A stretch of DNA of 64,000 nucleotides, taken from contig QANZ01048438.1 of the NCBI GenBank assembly GCA_003254925.1, positions 110,406 to 174,405 on the forward strand. The letters are read 5' to 3'. Of the stretch, positions 57,959 to 64,000 are shown piece after piece; the stretch's first letter is position 1; each line of letters begins with the position of its first letter. Made by a program: the position numbers and the translations under genes. The notes beneath the pieces are model-generated. The model had not been told where the DNA came from and did not search any database. It was given only the letters and a program-made list of their open reading frames with translations. The DNA is from Chamaecrista fasciculata. Taxonomy: Eukaryota > Streptophyta > Magnoliopsida > Fabales > Fabaceae.

Positions 57959-59200
57959 AGGCACCAGAACACATTCATTTTGCTTTTCATCTGTAGTGAA
58001 GAGATGTATATGATTGAGTCAGAAGAGAAATTTGCAAAAGGTCTTCCTTTAATATCTTGGATTTCATGTCTTCCCCGGGAGTAAGAAGAATCATCGATAT
58101 GAATTTGAATGTTCTCCCAGATCATTATGGTTGTTGGATATCACGATAAAAATGGAGGGAGAAATGTAGTGTGGCTTGGGGCAATTGAACATAACCATGC
58201 ATGTGCAAGAGCATAAAAGGCTTCTAGTTTTGCCCCTCATATTTCCCTTTGTAAATGAGGGAGCTTAGTGGATTTGGTGTGGGTGTCATTGCTGTTGCAT
58301 GTAATCGTACAGTCTCTGTTGTATTGTATGTCTGAGCCTAGTTTTGGGCTTATACAAATTGGTTTATTATACTGTACTCCCCATCCTGTCGCCTTATCAT
58401 GCTCTTGCACTCATGATTCACGAAGTCATAACGCAAATGTTAGGATAATCGTTGATAGCCAGGGATTGCCTACACAAACGATTTAATAGGTTCCCCTTAA
58501 TGCCTAGCCCGCAATTTGTGTTTAATGTAGAATATGGCGTTGATTGGTGGGTGGTGCTCTTGAGGAAGTTGAGTTCGAGTGAGGTCAGGTTAACCACCTA
58601 ATTTTCGGTGAAACAACTAAACAAGTTCCTGTGCCCATGACCACGAAATGAAGATTTCAAGCACGGTTCTCTAATTTCGATAAACATATTTCATTCTGAT
58701 CCGGTTATGACTCATTTCAGATTACTCGGTCTAGTTTCATATATGATTCACAGCTCAATTAACAAACTTTAGGGAAAAAAAATCTGTGGCAAAGCTACTG
58801 TCTGATTGTTTTCCTGTGACAGGGTATAGTAAGCAAATGTTACATAGATTAATAAACTCATTTCAATGGTTGTTAAAATACAAAGTAACATGGAATCAAA
58901 TGGCAATAGGAATGGTGTTAGATATACAATTTCGCTTCAACATTCAGATATCACCTCAATCGTCTGCTACTACTACACTTTCCATACGTTACATAAAGAA
59001 CCTATAATTAAAAAAAAAAAAAAAAAAAAAAAANAAAAAAAAAAAAAAAAAAGGTGCGTACAACAAGGCTTGAGAAGGCAAACCTGACCATCAGTTTATT
59101 TCAACTGGGCAACATGCTAAAATTTAACCTAGTGTAGGGAAACCACCCCATCCTGCCCCATCCTTAGTCAAGGTACCTAGTGTCGCTCGCATATGTACAT
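57959..59200. other. Convergent 3' flanks of PBL27 and the ISWI gene
   Basis: Begins with the kinase 3' UTR. A run of about 44 A residues with one N (about 59008-59052) is an unresolved homopolymer. No further gene recognised. Confidence 0.5.
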
Positions 59201-63360
<4,160 letters not shown>

Positions 63361-64000
63361 CTGCATCAGAGTTAAAGAAATAAAAATAAATACAAAAGTT
63401 AGCACAATACAAGCAGACAAGTTGAGAATTCAAGCAATACAAGACACAACTCTAAGCATATAGATCAGAAATACATACGATAGAACAGATAAAAAGCCAT
63501 AATGCTATAATGCAACAAATTTAATTAAGTAATTTTTCATCTAATACTCATTGCCTGCCATTAGCTGCAGTGATCCAGACAAACTCTAAACAGAAACATA
63601 TGGTTTAGCTCCTCATCCACAAAAATATGCTAGTAAGCGCATATTAAAAATGACCAAAAAGTGTAGAGGTTACTGTTTCTAGCAAATTATTCCCTCAATA
63701 TAATTCCAATTCATACAGTATTACAGTTGATCCCACATCCCTACCTATTAACTAAAAGAAACAATTAAGAAATAGTTGTTAAACAATAATAATATAATCA
63801 CTGACTAGGCATAGGGTGCTCGCCTTCTATCTTCCCAAGTCCCATAGTATTAGTGTTAATGAAGAACATAAAAACCAGTCAGGTCCAGAGATTCAATTCC
63901 CAACCTGGCCTCCAACATTACAAACTTATAGAACAGAATCTCTTTCACTTGATGATAGGACTCAAGCAATAACCCAAGGCTGAAATATGATAAAACACAG
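63361..64000 (-). other. Intron of the ISWI gene running off the window
   Basis: No sequence matching the upstream ATPase motifs (for example the ITGTPLQ exon) is visible on the - strand before the window ends, so this is at least 640 bp of intron. AT-rich, no element recognised. Confidence 0.6.

Overview
The window is plant nuclear DNA from a eudicot. Genes are intron-rich with GT/AG splice sites, intergenic DNA is very AT-rich, and the proteins match land-plant families closely (APC7, PBL27, an ISWI remodeller, a CC-type glutaredoxin, a plant mTERF). I cannot name the species. Seven host genes are supported.

Left part (1-22.6 kb, gene-rich): the last four exons of a Topors-like protein (+), an intronless organellar mTERF gene (-), the complete 18-exon APC7 gene (+, 560 aa) and a complete 16-exon kelch/coiled-coil gene (-, 710 aa). 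APC7 and the kelch gene converge. A hAT MITE lies just upstream of the APC7 start codon. An 85-bp tandem duplication inside APC7 has copied a splice donor.

Middle part (22.6-51 kb): mostly transposon-built DNA around one small gene, a CC-type glutaredoxin with an unusual CGMS active site (35.3-35.6 kb). Elements whose ends I could fix by target-site duplications include two Mutator-like elements with long inverted repeats (one carrying a piece of a CYP74 gene, i.e. a Pack-MULE), two smaller 9-bp-TSD elements, three hAT MITEs with exact 8-bp duplications plus one with imperfect flanks, a TRIM retrotransposon fossil, a solo LTR, several mini-Helitrons and a split SINE. A large Helitron-like block (about 41.0-47.2 kb) has a textbook 3' end, carries a captured ClpC exon, and holds a coherent four-exon reading frame (142 aa) of unknown function.

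Right part (51-64 kb): the complete PBL27-type receptor-like cytoplasmic kinase gene (+, 503 aa, with one 4-kb intron) and, converging on it, the 3' part of an ISWI chromatin remodeller gene (-, 18 exons, running off the window).

The order kelch - glutaredoxin - PBL27 - ISWI is, from memory, that of Arabidopsis At5g18590 - At5g18600 - At5g18610 - At5g18620. This looks like a conserved gene block stretched by transposons. The genes have unrelated cellular roles (cell-cycle ubiquitination, chitin/immune signalling, redox control, chromatin spacing, organelle gene expression). They are neighbours by descent, not a functional cluster.
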